Origin: Abelmoschus esculentus
Taxonomy: Eukaryota; Streptophyta; Magnoliopsida; Malvales; Malvaceae
NCBI GenBank assembly: GCA_035048815.1
Contig: JAUCBN010000026.1
Location: forward strand, 14,085,001 to 14,149,000
Direction: 5' to 3'
DNA: 64,000 nucleotides
In this document: positions 1-11,152 of the stretch, piece after piece
How the letters are laid out: every line of letters starts with the position of its first letter
Position numbering within the stretch: position 1 is the first letter of the stretch
Translations under genes and position numbers: made by a program
The notes under the pieces: model-generated
Told to the model about the DNA's origin: nothing
The model's database searches: none
Seen by the model: only the letters and a program-made list of their open reading frames with translations

Positions 1-577
1 TTGGGTGGAGTCGCTTGGTTTTAAAAAAGAAGTGATGCAGATTTTAACATGCTTGAGGTTGCCGTGCATCCGTTTTGATTTTCAATGTTTCGGGTCTTTC
101 CCTCGACCCGATATAACAACCGAAGACGAAGATGTAGAAGATGAAGAACACCAAGAAAACCATAACCATGTAGATGGCAACGAGACATCGAGAACCATGT
201 TTTCGAAATGGTTCATGGTGCTGCAAGAGAATCAAAGCAACGGGCTTTTCAAAGAAGAAAAGAAGGATAAGGGGAAGAAAATCCATGACGTGCATGATGA
301 TGATGATCAAACTGCAGCTCCACCTCCAAATGCACTATTGCTTATGCGTTGTAGATCAGCTCCTGCTAAAAACTGGTTAAAAGAGAAGGTAAAAGACGAG
401 GAGAACTTGGAAAATGATGAAGACGAAGAATGCGAGAGGAAATTCCATAATAAAACAAAGAAGTTGAGATCATTAATGGAAGAAGAAAGGTTGGTGGTGT
501 TGAAATACGACACTGGTTTCTTCATAGCTAGTGGATTGAATGCTCCATTATCTCGAAGTCGAAGTTGGAAGAGATGA
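1..577 (+). CDS. C-terminal part of an uncharacterised plant MRCRSAPA-motif protein
   Basis: The reading frame is open at the left window edge and stops with TGA at 575-577, so this is the last exon or 3' part of a gene starting upstream; the GTG at 5 is not a believable start. About 190 residues are visible. They begin with a Cys-rich hydrophobic stretch (LRLPCIRFDFQCFGSFPRPD), then a long Asp/Glu/His-rich acidic tract, then LLMRCRSAPAKNW, a lysine/glutamate-rich segment, and a basic Ser/Arg end (SRSRSWKR). The MRCRSAPA box is familiar to me from plant-specific proteins without known biochemical function. Charge segregation and low complexity suggest a largely disordered, possibly nuclear protein; that is inference. 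The 3' untranslated region probably runs to about 780. Confidence is high that it is coding, low on function. Confidence 0.75.
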   Translation, partial: WVESLGFKKEVMQILTCLRLPCIRFDFQCFGSFPRPDITTEDEDVEDEEHQENHNHVDGNETSRTMFSKWFMVLQENQSNGLFKEEKKDKGKKIHDVHDDDDQTAAPPPNALLLMRCRSAPAKNWLKEKVKDEENLENDEDEECERKFHNKTKKLRSLMEEERLVVLKYDTGFFIASGLNAPLSRSRSWKR

Positions 578-2407
578 TTATCCTGCTCATTTTCTCTCCT
601 TTAATCAGACTTCTTTCTATAGTTTTCCTTTTGATTTTTTCTTTCTATTTATATGATTTGAAAGTTTGCATTTGTATCATGAAATCTGTACAGCTTTCCT
701 TTATCTTCTAGTATGGAACAGGTTTTGCTGCCATCTATATTAACCTGTTCTTACATCCACTGAATGAATTCTGAACCTTTGTTTTACTTTTGCTTTTGAT
801 TTGTAAATTGCTTGGAAATGGTTCTCTCAGTTTCCTGGAGATTATACCAGTTTTAGTAGGCACGTAACCTAAAGATTTGAATCGATTTAATCTAATTTAT
901 TATTAAAACGATATAAGCGAAATTATATAATTCGAATCAGAATTAATGTAAATTTAAAATTATATAATGAGTGATAAAAAAAAATTGTATATCGAGCTCG
1001 AGTGATATTAGCTTGTCCGTATTACAAGTTAATCATAATTATCCAAATATACTACTAAGTTTATATAACTAGAGCTTCATGTATAACATAATCTTTTTAA
1101 TATTTTATGATGTTTATTTAAATTTAATTTTTAATGATTTTTCTTGAGCATTTTAGTATCACTAGAAGTGATGTTATATCACGGTGAAAAAGGAGTCGTA
1201 GATATTTCCGGCATGATAATGCAGGAACCAGCAAAGTGTGCAGCAGTACTCAATTCATCTTTAATATAGCCAGTGAACCTGTTTGCATCTGTTGCAATAA
1301 AAAAAACATGGTAAATGGACTGACATTGTAAATTAACACTTATTACAAAATCTCATGTTTTTATATTACCAATTTTCAAAAACAAAATCATGCTTTTTAG
1401 CATTACGAATGGGCATATTTATCACAGACAGTATAATTGAGTGATATATGTATATTTTAATTTTAAATATGAAATTAAAATTTTATGCCTACAAAGTAAA
1501 GTAATTTAGCAGAAGTGATTAGGATTAATCCCCATCGGTACAATTTTTATATAACATGTTATGTTAGCGTACACTGTTATATAAATTTATCACATTATTT
1601 TTAATCATTTACTGTTACTATTAGTTGACTGATAATATTTATCAATAGATAAATATTTTGGCCTAAAATAAAATGTGAAGCGTTAAAGCGCATAAAAAAA
1701 GACTAAAATGATTATCTAACCAAACGTTAGGAAACTTTTTGACATTATGCCAAAAAAAATGTAAACAACATGTATAGTTATTAAACTATAAGGCAGGTTA
1801 GACTTCGACCATTAAACTAAAAATTTTGTCAATTAGATCACCGAAATAATTAAATGGTATCAATCAAATCAATATCCATTTATAGTTAACGGAAATGTGA
1901 ACCCAACAATTATACAAGTTTATATAATATGTTCAATCATTTATATTTTTCACATTTAATCAAATTAATTCTGTTAAAAAATATTAATAAATTTATCTCT
2001 AAATATTTATAAATCATTTCAAATTGGTCCTAATTATAATTAGAAATATTTAATAAATTTAATAATTTTTAATTAGAAATATTTGTAAATCTTTTCATAT
2101 TAAATTTTTTATCTAATTGAAATTATGACCAAATTAAATCATTTTATAAATATTAAAATTTTAATATAATTATTATATTATTTAAATAATTAATTTGATC
2201 GATACGATTTAAATAATTAAAAATTTTGATTAAAAATTTTGTTCAATAATCAAAATAAAATAATTTTATAATCGAAAGAGTATACAACTTGTTTGAAAAA
2301 TAATGTAGGACTGATAGGACACCCTGGAAAATGGAAATGGAATAAAAATTAACCTGAAAAATAATCAAATGCTGCAAATTAGGAGTAGATTAAGACCCAC
2401 TGGAAAA
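578..2407. other. AT-rich spacer after the first gene
   Basis: Probable 3' UTR to about 780, then AT-rich DNA. There is no reading frame with recognisable protein similarity. The part near 1780-2260 reads like degenerate transposon-derived sequence, but I cannot assign a family. Confidence 0.5.
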
Positions 2408-2595
2408 ATTATTAGGTGAATTGTAAATCACGTTATTCATAATCTCAATTAATTAGGACTGTTGATATTAATTTTTTTAAATAAATTATCACCTCTTTCG
2501 GACTTATGGGTAATTATTAGGTGATTATTTAAAGATCAACGGTCTTGGTTGTTTGGACCATAAATGACGTGATGAATAAGGTTCATCTAATAATC
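2408..2595. mobile_element. MITE family F, copy 1
   Basis: About 190 bp bounded by inverted ends: ATTATTAGGTGAA on the left and TTCATCTAATAAT on the right. The right half (GATTATTTAAAGATCAACGG, then a TTGTTTGGACCAT block) recurs at 8410-8608 and partly at 12090-12187 and 16690-16770. It has no coding capacity, so it is a small non-autonomous DNA element. Confidence 0.6.
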
Positions 2596-3895
2596 TCTAC
2601 GGCCACTGGGCTAAGGACAATCATTAACCCATTCTTACTGGACTAATTGTGTTGGATAAATATTGTATACATTGATGGGGTAATAAGAAAGATCTAAACT
2701 GGGATTTGATTTGTATTTTATACACAATGAAATTTTTTAATATTTGATTGATTTTTTAAAATTTTTATTTAAATATAAATATAATTAATTTAGTTATTAT
2801 ATTTAGCAAAATGACACGTCGAAAGAAAAATATATTTTATACTCCGTGATAGTAGTTTTATATAGATAAATATGTTGACAAATTAATAAAAATAATTTCA
2901 AAAAATATATATAATTTTTTTCACATGTCATTCTGTTAAATTATTTTAAAATTATATATAATTTTATAATAATTAAATAGTTCAGTAATTATTTTGTAAT
3001 AATTAATTTCATATTTACTAGTGGAAGTAATGTGTTTTTTTCTCTTCATATTGCTACCAGAGATATTACTATTAGATACGTTATTTTGTAAAACTTTTAA
3101 TTTTAGTACTTGTCTATATACTTTTCTTTTTCCTATTATCTTTAATAATGCAAGTATTGATTAATCATATATACGATATAGTATTTGATAATTGTTATGT
3201 GTTTATTATAATTACGAGAAATTATTATATAGTCTCATTCTATTATATTATTTATGATCTTAAAAAATAATAAAGATTTATTTTAAAAGTTGAGATATAA
3301 ATTTATTATTAAACGGAGAATAATTTTTTAACAATCCGATATCTTTGTCCTTGCTTTCACTTTCCTAACATATTAAGTTCAGCCAACCTCTCTCTTTCTC
3401 ATTGAGTTTGACCCGTCGCCTGCCACTGGGAGTTTTCTCCTCTACACCAATGGATTGGCTGCCCCACCCCGCACTCTCTAGACAGGATCTTCTTAGTGGA
3501 AACATTTCTTAGATCAGGTGAGAAATACCTTCCCCTTATCTCTCTTCCTCTTTTTTAGAGCTAGAGATAGCGTAAACAACCTTTCTTTTCTCTCTTTTCC
3601 TCCTCCAAAACAAACCCTAATCCATATCATAGACGGTGAGGCACCAACAAGATGAACAACTCTCTTTCTTATAGAAAGTAGTTTTTCAAGTGGATCGATG
3701 TGTATGAAGGGAAAGCTTTTTAGTATTAAGGACATGGTAACTTTTTAATTTCCTTTTGTAGTTTCTTCATAATTGCTTTTTAGAGCTATCTAGTTAGATT
3801 ATTGCCTTGTTTCTGTGTTTGGGACTGTGGAACTGTCAACATATATAATTCCCATCCCTTTTGCGGGATTCTGAAAGGTAATCATAGCTTTTTCC
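2596..3895. promoter_or_regulatory. Spacer, promoter and leader of the VQ gene
   Basis: AT-rich spacer that becomes pyrimidine-rich and less AT-rich from about 3340, as expected for a plant core promoter and leader. A possible leader intron has a CAG|GTGAGA donor at 3518 and a TTTTGTAG acceptor ending at 3761. This intron is inferred from splice consensus only. No coding frame is supported here. Confidence 0.35.
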
Positions 3896-4981
3896 ATGGA
3901 TTCCGGTAATAGTAGTAGTTCACAATCTTCAAGTGGTGATGATGAAGAGTATTGCTCAAGGTCTGAGTCAGTCCCAGCTTTTCTGAACACTTCAGGTCAC
4001 TTTAGTGCCTTATCAGATCCACACCACCATCACCAACAACCACCCACTTTCTTTGATCCTTCCTCAACCTATCTCAATAATCCTTTATCTCAATCTGAGC
4101 TGCCACATCTTGATGGGGTTAGGCCACGGAGTCTACGATCTGATTCTGACCCCAACTACACTAACCTACTAGGCTCCTCTTCATTGAGCCAGTCTATTTT
4201 GGGTCTACAAGGACTCAACCCTGGTTCATTCCCAAGCTCATCTTCGGTTCAAACAAGGCCACCTCATGACAACAATGGTGTAAGATCATCTGCAAAGAAT
4301 CCCAAGAAGCGAACAAGGGCATCTAGGAGAGCACCCACTACAGTTCTCACCACCGACACAATGAATTTTAGAGCAATGGTGCAAGAATTCACTGGAATCC
4401 CTGCACCACCATTTCCGGGTTCATCCTCATATTCTCGAAGGCTCGACCTTTTTGGTTCTGGGTCTGGTTTAGGTTCTCTATACCTTCTACGTCCCTCAGC
4501 CAAAAGGGTTCAACCAACTCCATTTGTATCCTCATCATCTCCCCCTTCATTGCTAAATATCCCTTTAGTTGGTCCTGCTAATGCCATTACCAATACCACT
4601 ACACATAATAGTACTATCCCAAGTAACTACCAACTTCCTTGTGATCTAGGCCTACTAAAGCAGACTCATAATATGTTAAACTTGCAAAACCAGATCCCCA
4701 TTTTACCTTTCCAATCTTTCCAACACCCTCCTCACTTCGGCGACTTTGGGTTGAGCCCTGGTCAAGTCAATGCTAACCTGGGTGGCTTAGGACCTGATGC
4801 GGCACGTCATGGAAACCGGAGAGATGTGATTGTACTGCACCAAGGGAACCAAGATCATTTGAGGGCTTTAGATTGGAATTATGGTAATAGTAATACTAGT
4901 GATTCACATGAAAAAGGGTTGGACACCGTTTCTTCTAGAGCTGAAGGTACTGTTGGTTCATGGATTTGTCCCTCAGAGTAG
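3896..4981 (+). CDS. VQ motif-containing protein
   Basis: Intronless frame of 361 codons from ATG 3896 to TAG. Residues 158-167 read FRAMVQEFTG, matching the plant VQ motif FxxxVQxhTG. It is preceded by a basic stretch (KKRTRASRRAPTT) that can serve as a nuclear localisation signal. The N-terminus (MDSGNSSSSQSSSGDDEEY) and the Ser/Pro/His-rich body are typical of the longer VQ proteins. VQ proteins are nuclear cofactors that bind WRKY transcription factors and modulate defence, seed or stress programmes; many are MAP-kinase substrates, and Ser-Pro sites are present here. Lack of an intron is usual for the family. The start is the first ATG after the leader and opens with the conserved N-terminal box. 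The exact orthologue number cannot be assigned without a tree. Confidence 0.9.
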   Translation: MDSGNSSSSQSSSGDDEEYCSRSESVPAFLNTSGHFSALSDPHHHHQQPPTFFDPSSTYLNNPLSQSELPHLDGVRPRSLRSDSDPNYTNLLGSSSLSQSILGLQGLNPGSFPSSSSVQTRPPHDNNGVRSSAKNPKKRTRASRRAPTTVLTTDTMNFRAMVQEFTGIPAPPFPGSSSYSRRLDLFGSGSGLGSLYLLRPSAKRVQPTPFVSSSSPPSLLNIPLVGPANAITNTTTHNSTIPSNYQLPCDLGLLKQTHNMLNLQNQIPILPFQSFQHPPHFGDFGLSPGQVNANLGGLGPDAARHGNRRDVIVLHQGNQDHLRALDWNYGNSNTSDSHEKGLDTVSSRAEGTVGSWICPSE

Positions 4982-5435
4982 AACTTTTACATGTTAATGT
5001 GCATAAATTTGTCTCGCAGAACAACAATAGAAGTTTTAATGTGTGACATGGAAGGGCAACTCAACTGCAAGGGTAACATCTACATGTGTGACATGGAATC
5101 TACAAGAAGCAAAAGCTTGTCCTCCTCGTCTCCATCTCTTGCGTTGGAAAATAAATAGGTGGGAGGTGCTGTCAAGTGTCAACAAAAAAGCCATTTTAAA
5201 ATACTTATGGCACATTGACCTTGAAAGTTCAATGTCTACACAAATGGAATGATTCTAAACCTAAAGCCGACGGTCTCTTATTATAATTAATAGGACCCGC
5301 AGTACAAAAAATCTTAAGGGTAAACATTATATTTTAATCGTTACTATCGGATGAAAATCTTATATCTTTTAATTATATCTTTTTATTGTTTCTATTTTAA
5401 ATAATATATTTAAAATGTAGAGTTTATGGTATAAT
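4982..5435. other. 3' flank of the VQ gene
   Basis: Probable 3' UTR to about 5260, then AT-rich spacer. The small frame at 5043-5252 has no recognisable similarity and is judged to be chance. Confidence 0.5.
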
Positions 5436-5930
5436 TAAGGGTGTTCATTGTCAAATATTGGATTAGATTCGATTTTTTTGAATATTTGGGTTTTCGGATC
5501 AATGATAAGTGATTTGTATTCAATCCGAAAAAAATGGATATCCGCATATTCGGATATTCAGATCAGATAGTCAGATATCCGATTATCCAAAAATATAATT
5601 TGAATATACTATTTTTTTCGAATTTGAAGGTTGTATTTATAAAAATTTTAGAAATTCGAATATAATAAACAACAAATTACTAAATACAATAAGATCCACA
5701 ATTATAAAAGTTTTAAATATAAAAAGCACTAAATTGTTAAAAAGAATAAGATTAATATAAAAAAATGATTTTCGGATTTTCGGATAATCTGAAACTTAAA
5801 ATATTTTGATCTGTATTCCATCTAGAAAACTTAAAATTGGATTGGATATCCGATCCAAAAATAAAAACCGGATTGAATCAATAGATAATCAGATCGGATC
5901 GATCGGATCAGATATTTTTAAACACCTCTA
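5436..5930. mobile_element. hAT-like non-autonomous element with GGATATCCGAT-type repeats
   Basis: The element starts TAAGGGTGTTCA and ends TAAACACCTCTA, forming imperfect terminal inverted repeats. It is flanked by a perfect 8-bp direct repeat GGTATAAT (5428-5435 and 5931-5938). An 8-bp duplication and TAGGG-like ends fit the hAT superfamily. The interior consists of degenerate GGATAT/ATATCC/GATCGGATC motifs at both ends around an AT-rich middle. It has no coding capacity. Confidence 0.75.
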
Positions 5931-6629
5931 GGTATAATATGAGATGTATAGTTAGAATTTAGGGAATTAAAAGTATGATATATTTTTAGGGTATAAAATA
6001 CAGGATTTGAGATATGAAAATCAAGTTAAAGTTTAAATTTTAATTTTTAAGTATTTTTTAATATGAAATATAAAATTTAACATGATTAAGAGACAAGATT
6101 TTTGTTTATCGGTATCTACTTTATTACTTGAGTAATCTATAACTAATTCAATTTATCTTAATTAGTCATTCATAATATCTAAATTTAAATATTGAATATA
6201 TAATTATTTTTGCTAATCTCATGTAAGAAAATAAAACTTTTTAAGGTGCGTTAAAGATAAACTCTATATGATTAAAGGTTATTTTTCTCAAATAATAATG
6301 GATATTATTTTGTTAAGTATTTTTTAGTAAAATATATATTCATTTAATAATATATGTTGTCATTACATTTAATATATATTGATCCTTTTATTAAATATTT
6401 TAATTATAATATTATACATATATTTATGGGAATTTGAGAGAATTAGGGTAGACTATAGAAGGTAGATAGATTCAATCGGTGGCAAACAAAAGATTGAAGG
6501 AATCCTTACCTGCCGCAATCATAAACTACAAGTCAAAACAAGGGACGACAGTGGGGAATTGGCCTTATTTTGCATTTAATTAGATAAGAATAATTATAAA
6601 ATAAGAATAATTATAAATTTTATGGTTTT
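5931..6629. other. AT-rich spacer, nothing recognised
   Basis: No gene, RNA or repeat boundary could be supported. A slightly less AT-rich patch lies at about 6470-6560 without an open frame of interest. Confidence 0.5.
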
Positions 6630-7455
6630 CTAAAATTATAAAAATAATTTTAATTTTTAACGTTTATAATTTTTATCATTTTGATCTATATTTTTTTGGA
6701 TAAAATTAGCTCTTAACTCATATCTTTTTAACAAATAGTTTATTTTTTAACTAACATGATAACTGGACCTTTAAAAATTTAATGTCATATGCATATGATA
6801 ATATATTTTAAATGACATGTCATTTAACCTATCAAATACATATATATGAATATAATTTTATTTTAATATAAAATATAAAACAATTAAAATTCAAAAAAAA
6901 TTAATTTTAAAATAAAATATTACTAAACATTCTCGATCTTAACTATGATAGAATTAAAATCCTATCTTAAAACAATTAAAATTCAAATAAAATATGTTGG
7001 CTACTACTTAAATCGAGTTTCAAGTTGAACGAAATACGACTAAAATAAGAGAAAAGAAGTGTTATTTGTGAAAAGTTATAACATAAATCTCCTTGTACGA
7101 TAAGGGTGTTTTATGGCAGGTTAATCACATCATTTTTAATTTAACAATTAATTAATTTAACAATTAAAAAATAATTAACAATTAATTTTAAAATAATTAA
7201 TTGTTATAATAAGTATTTGTTTTTTTAATAATTCAGTTATATGTATTTGGTAGTTTAGATGTCATGTCATTTAAAATATATTATCGTATGCATATGATGT
7301 CATCATCGTTAAATTTTTAACGGTCCAATTATCATGTTAGTTAAAAAATAAGTTATTTGTCAAGAAGATATAGGTTAACGACTAGATTTATCCCAGAAAA
7401 AGAATAAGGGCCAAAATGATAAAATTATAAAGGTTAAGGGTTAAAATTATCTTTA
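6630..7455. repeat. Large fold-back element I
   Basis: A left arm at about 6630-6845 is matched in reverse complement by about 7230-7455. Shared blocks are ACTAACATGATAA / TTATCATGTTAGT, CATATGCATATGATAA / its complement, and TATTTTAAATGACATG. Arms of about 220 bp surround an AT-rich core of about 380 bp. There is no open frame. It fits a long-TIR MITE or fold-back transposon. Confidence 0.7.
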
Positions 7456-7489
7456 TGCCTTTTAAAATAAAAAAGATAAAATTTTAATT

Positions 7490-8292
7490 TGGCTTGATAT
7501 ATAAATGAGTGTTTAAATTATATTTGTGGATCACTTTTAGTACCTAAATTATTTTTAGCTTTAAATAAGTGTCTAAAGTTTCAATTATTTAAGTTATTTT
7601 AAATGTCTAATCATTAATAAAAAACCATTTGTCAATAAAAATGTGAGAAGTAGTAAGTTTTAAATTTTAATTTCTTTTAATTATTTTTTAAATAAAATTA
7701 AAATTTATATTTTAATTGATAATTGTAAATTCTTACAAAATAGTCCAAAATTCTTAACCTAAAAGTTCAAATCCTCAAATTATCATCGTTGTCACCGTTT
7801 ACTAGCTCTTCGGAGACCACCATTACCGTTGTTGGACCACCATGATCGTTTTCCCCAACCATCGCCTATAATCGACGGTAGGTATGTCGACGATTTATTT
7901 TCGCGATTTTGATTTCTTTAGATGTTAGGAAGCTGATCAACACACCTACCACTGATTAACTACGATGAGTGGCTAGGAAAAACAATTGCGGTGGTACGAT
8001 GACGATAATGATGGTCTTCGATGATCTAGTAAACTGTGATAATGATGATAATTTAGAAGTTTAGATTTTAAAGTTAGAGATTTGAGACTTTTTTGCAAAG
8101 ATTTAAATTTTTAGTTTTTTTAAAAAATAAGTTAAAAATAAATAAAATAAAAAATTAATAAAAACAATTGTAGTTAATGGTTAGGCACTTAAAATATCAC
8201 AATTGAAACTTTAGACACCTATAGCTAAAAATAATTTAAACACAAAAATAACCCACAAACATAGTTTGGGCATCTATTTGGGTATTAAGCTA
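7490..8292. repeat. Large fold-back element II
   Basis: About 800 bp that folds on itself almost end to end. The left arm starts near GGCTTGATAT and carries AATTATTTTTAGCT, TCTAAAGTTTCAATT, AATTATCATCGTTGTCAC and ACCACCATGATCG. The right arm carries their complements in mirrored order up to TATTAAGC. Arms are about 390 bp, imperfect, with only a short loop near 7890-7930. It has no coding frame and lies about 35 bp from fold-back element I. Confidence 0.7.
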
Positions 8293-8409
8293 TGTTTAAC
8301 TACAATTTTTGTATTGTTTTAATATTTATCCCTAATTACTACCATCCTCTTTAATTTCCCTTGATTTCATTTTTCCCGAAATTAATTTTTATCGGTCAAA
8401 GAAACGAAA

Positions 8410-8608
8410 AATTATTAGGTGAACTTTGTTTTCCACTTTATCCGTGGTCCCACCAATTTGATTTATCCATCTTAATTTTTTTTTAAATTGAATCATTACC
8501 TTTTTCTTACATGTAATTAGCGGGTAGTTATTAGATAATTATTTAAAGATGAATGATCCTAATTGTTTGGACCATGAATGACTTGATAAACATGATTCAC
8601 CTAATAAT
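8410..8608. mobile_element. MITE family F, copy 2
   Basis: About 200 bp from ATTATTAGGTGAAC to GATTCACCTAATAAT, with inverted ends. It shares the TTATTTAAAGATGAATGATC and TTGTTTGGACCATGAATGAC blocks with the copy at 2408-2595. Confidence 0.65.
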
Positions 8609-8843
8609 ATCTCTAAAGAACACATTGATAAATATTTAAAATCTAAGGACTTAATTAAATATAAAAAAATAATTGAGGAGTCTAATTGATTTTTTCATAA
8701 AGGTTTGAGTTTTTTTTAACCTTTAATCCTAATATTTATATACATCATCGTAAAAGTTATGATGATTAATTCTTTTTCCTATGTGTATCAAGTTATCCTA
8801 GATTTGCCTCCTTTCACATGGTAGATCCCTCCCTATACTCTAT

Positions 8844-9351
8844 TAGGGATGGACACGGGTCGGGTCGAGTCGGATTTTCGGTCCACCCATATTCGACCCG
8901 AAAAATTATACCCTTCACCCGTCACCCGATTCAACCCGGGTTTAGGGTGAAAAACTGACTCGATCCGACCCGATTTTTAAGCTCTAAAATCCGACTCGAC
9001 CCAAATCATTAAAAAAATAAAATTTTAGGGATTAAATTGTAAAAAAATAAAATTTAGGAATATAATTGTAAAAATATTTAATTCTAGTGATTTAATTGTA
9101 TAAAATATATATAAAGAGGGGTCATTATTGCAAATATCCCTAAAATATATATGAAAAAATTGCACTATTAGTCACGGGTTTGGTTGGGTCGGATTTTTTC
9201 CACCCTAAACCCGAACTCGATCTGACCCGAGATCACTCTTAAAAAAAACCCGACCCGACCTAAACCGAACTCGAATTTTTCATAAAAAAATCCGACCCGA
9301 TCGGACCGGATCGGATCAGAACCCGTCAAATTCAGGTTCCGTGGCCATCGG
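8844..9351 (+). mobile_element. hAT-like element, family A (GGGTCGGGT repeats), copy 1
   Basis: It begins TAGGGATGGACACGGGTCGG and ends near CCGTGGCCATCGGTA. Dense degenerate GGGTCGGGT / ACCCGACCC motifs lie at both ends. The AT-rich middle (about 9000-9150) has ATATATATAAAGAGGGG and is shared with the copies at 40210 and 42683. Flanks TATACTCTAT (8834-8843) and TATACCCTAC (9352-9361) look like a decayed target-site duplication. Confidence 0.65.
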
Positions 9352-9361
9352 TATACCCTAC

Positions 9362-9899
9362 TCATTATAATACGCGTAAGGCAATTGCCTATTGAATGGC
9401 AGAGGATAGGTTTCTGGTTTCGCAATATTTGTGCATCATTTTCAAAGCTTGAAGAAGTTTCTAAACGTAACACTACGATCCATGTGTCCGAAAGAAACAA
9501 AGAAAAAACATGATAATGATGAAATGTGTGGAAAACAAGTAACAACGTGAGTGGGGATGGAGGAACAGATGTTTGGAATGATGTTAATGGTGGAACATGA
9601 CAGAGAAGAATATGGGGTTTAGTAATCATAATTGTCTGTATCAGTTTTATCTATAGAAGAATAGGTTATTACTGTTATTTTATCTCTTATAAATATTTTT
9701 GACACAATGTATAGTTAGATATAATTATATAAATTGTTGAAAAATACGAAGACGATATGGATTGATCTTGTTGAAGAAATTGTTTTAGTTTGTTAATTAA
9801 ATATAAAACCTTAATTGTTATCGTGTGATAATTGTTTACGTGATAAAATAATTTAGGTCAAGTTTTTTGGATATGTGATGTTTTATTATTCAAGAAAGT
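9362..9899. other. Spacer, nothing recognised
   Basis: Mixed-composition patch to about 9640, then AT-rich. The minus-strand frame that runs through it also crosses the family A repeat and is not credited as a gene. Confidence 0.4.
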
Positions 9900-10485
9900 A
9901 GTTAAAAATATTGCAACAACACACGAAACGTGTATCTTGAGGAGCGCCCATCTTAGAGAATTTCTCAAGATGCACAAATAGATTCATTTATATCATCCGT
10001 GTATACATCTTTAATTGAACTTTGACGCATACAATTTCTTTTATACAATCAAGTATATACTAGTCCAATCCATTTGAATATATCTAAACTTCCTATAATT
10101 CATCTCTTCTCAAATTTGATATACATATGAGTTTCACGTAATCTTGAGAATGTATACAATTAAGGATATGAGTTCTACGTAATCTTAAGAATGTACACAA
10201 TTGAGGATGTTCCCTTTAATTATGAGTATAACCATCTTACTTTATCATTCCAATTCAACTTACTCTTTTGAAGACCACAAAGAGAAAAAGTTGTGACCGA
10301 AATTTAATTAGAAAATGAACAATCTGTAAAGAAATGATTTCGAGACTCGTTTTCAATGTCACACAACAAGCATTGAGATTCAACATTTATTTTCGTACGA
10401 TTTAATCTATCCAAAAATTCTTTTACGATACACTTAAGCAGTAAATTATTTATAACAGCTCAAAAGTATGTTTGCCTAAAATGGT
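9900..10485 (-). pseudogene. LINE relic with zf-RVT-like C-terminal domain
   Basis: Minus-strand translation with frameshifts and stops gives FLDRLNRTK, then ESQCLLCDIENESRNHFF and TDCSFSN. This is the pattern of the reverse-transcriptase zinc-binding domain at the end of plant LINE ORF2 (paired Cys, then His and Cys). Further on, LNWNDKVRWLYS and LKGTSSIVYILKIT match the region after that domain. Stops and lost spacing show it is dead. A stretch of about 41 bp is tandemly duplicated at 10127-10210. Confidence 0.6.
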
Positions 10486-11152
10486 GCATTACAATTTTAC
10501 CGGTAAAGGTAGATTACCATTTTAGTTATGATAACTTAATGAAAAGGAATTCTGTCATATTAATTGTAAGGTAAAGTATTGAAATGAATACTAAACTTTA
10601 TTAAAAAAATAAAACAATAATCAAATTTTTAAATATTATAAAATAATAATTAAATTTTGTGTTTTACGAAAAAAAAATGTCGATTAATGAGGTAACTTTA
10701 TAAATATAAAAATTTAGATAATAACACATTAAATCAATTCAATCTCGATTAAAAAACAATAAATTTAACAAGCCAAGTACTGTTCCTGAGCCTGAGGTGG
10801 CAGAGTAGCGTGAGCTAAGTGGAACACTAGAAAGTGAGGAAGCAAAGTTGAAGCAGCAGGCAGCAGGCAGCAGCTCTCTAATGCAAAGTCCAAGGAGCTT
10901 GGTGGACAGGACAGCCCAAACATAAATGGGGCTCCAAATTACTACATTACCTCCCAAACCAGGCCATAGTCGGAGGACAGATTCGTTCTTTAACAAGGCA
11001 AAACCCACCCCAGCACTCAAAGAACATACTAAACCCTAAGAAACAAGCTTGGCATCCACCGGCCTTGTGCTTTTTATGCTGCATTTAACGCGGAAGCCGA
11101 AGCAGAGAAACAGAAAAGGGAAAGGGAAAGGGAAAAAAGAGAAGGGAAGGAG
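10486..11152. promoter_or_regulatory. Promoter and 5' leader region of the TRM112-like gene
   Basis: AT-rich to about 10770, then mixed composition. Just before the ATG (about 11095-11152) lies a purine-rich GA-tract leader (GAAAAGGGAAAGGGAAAGGG), common in plant 5' UTRs of housekeeping genes. No TATA box was assigned with confidence. Confidence 0.4.

Noticed and set aside
9168..9629. Minus-strand frame of 153 codons
   Set aside because: It runs from non-repeat sequence into the GGGTCGGGT repeats of the family A element; the C-terminal half is repeat translation and no domain is visible.
10739..11020. Minus-strand frame of 93 codons upstream of the TRM112-like gene
   Set aside because: It lies in the promoter/leader region, has no recognisable domain and is antisense to the expected leader.
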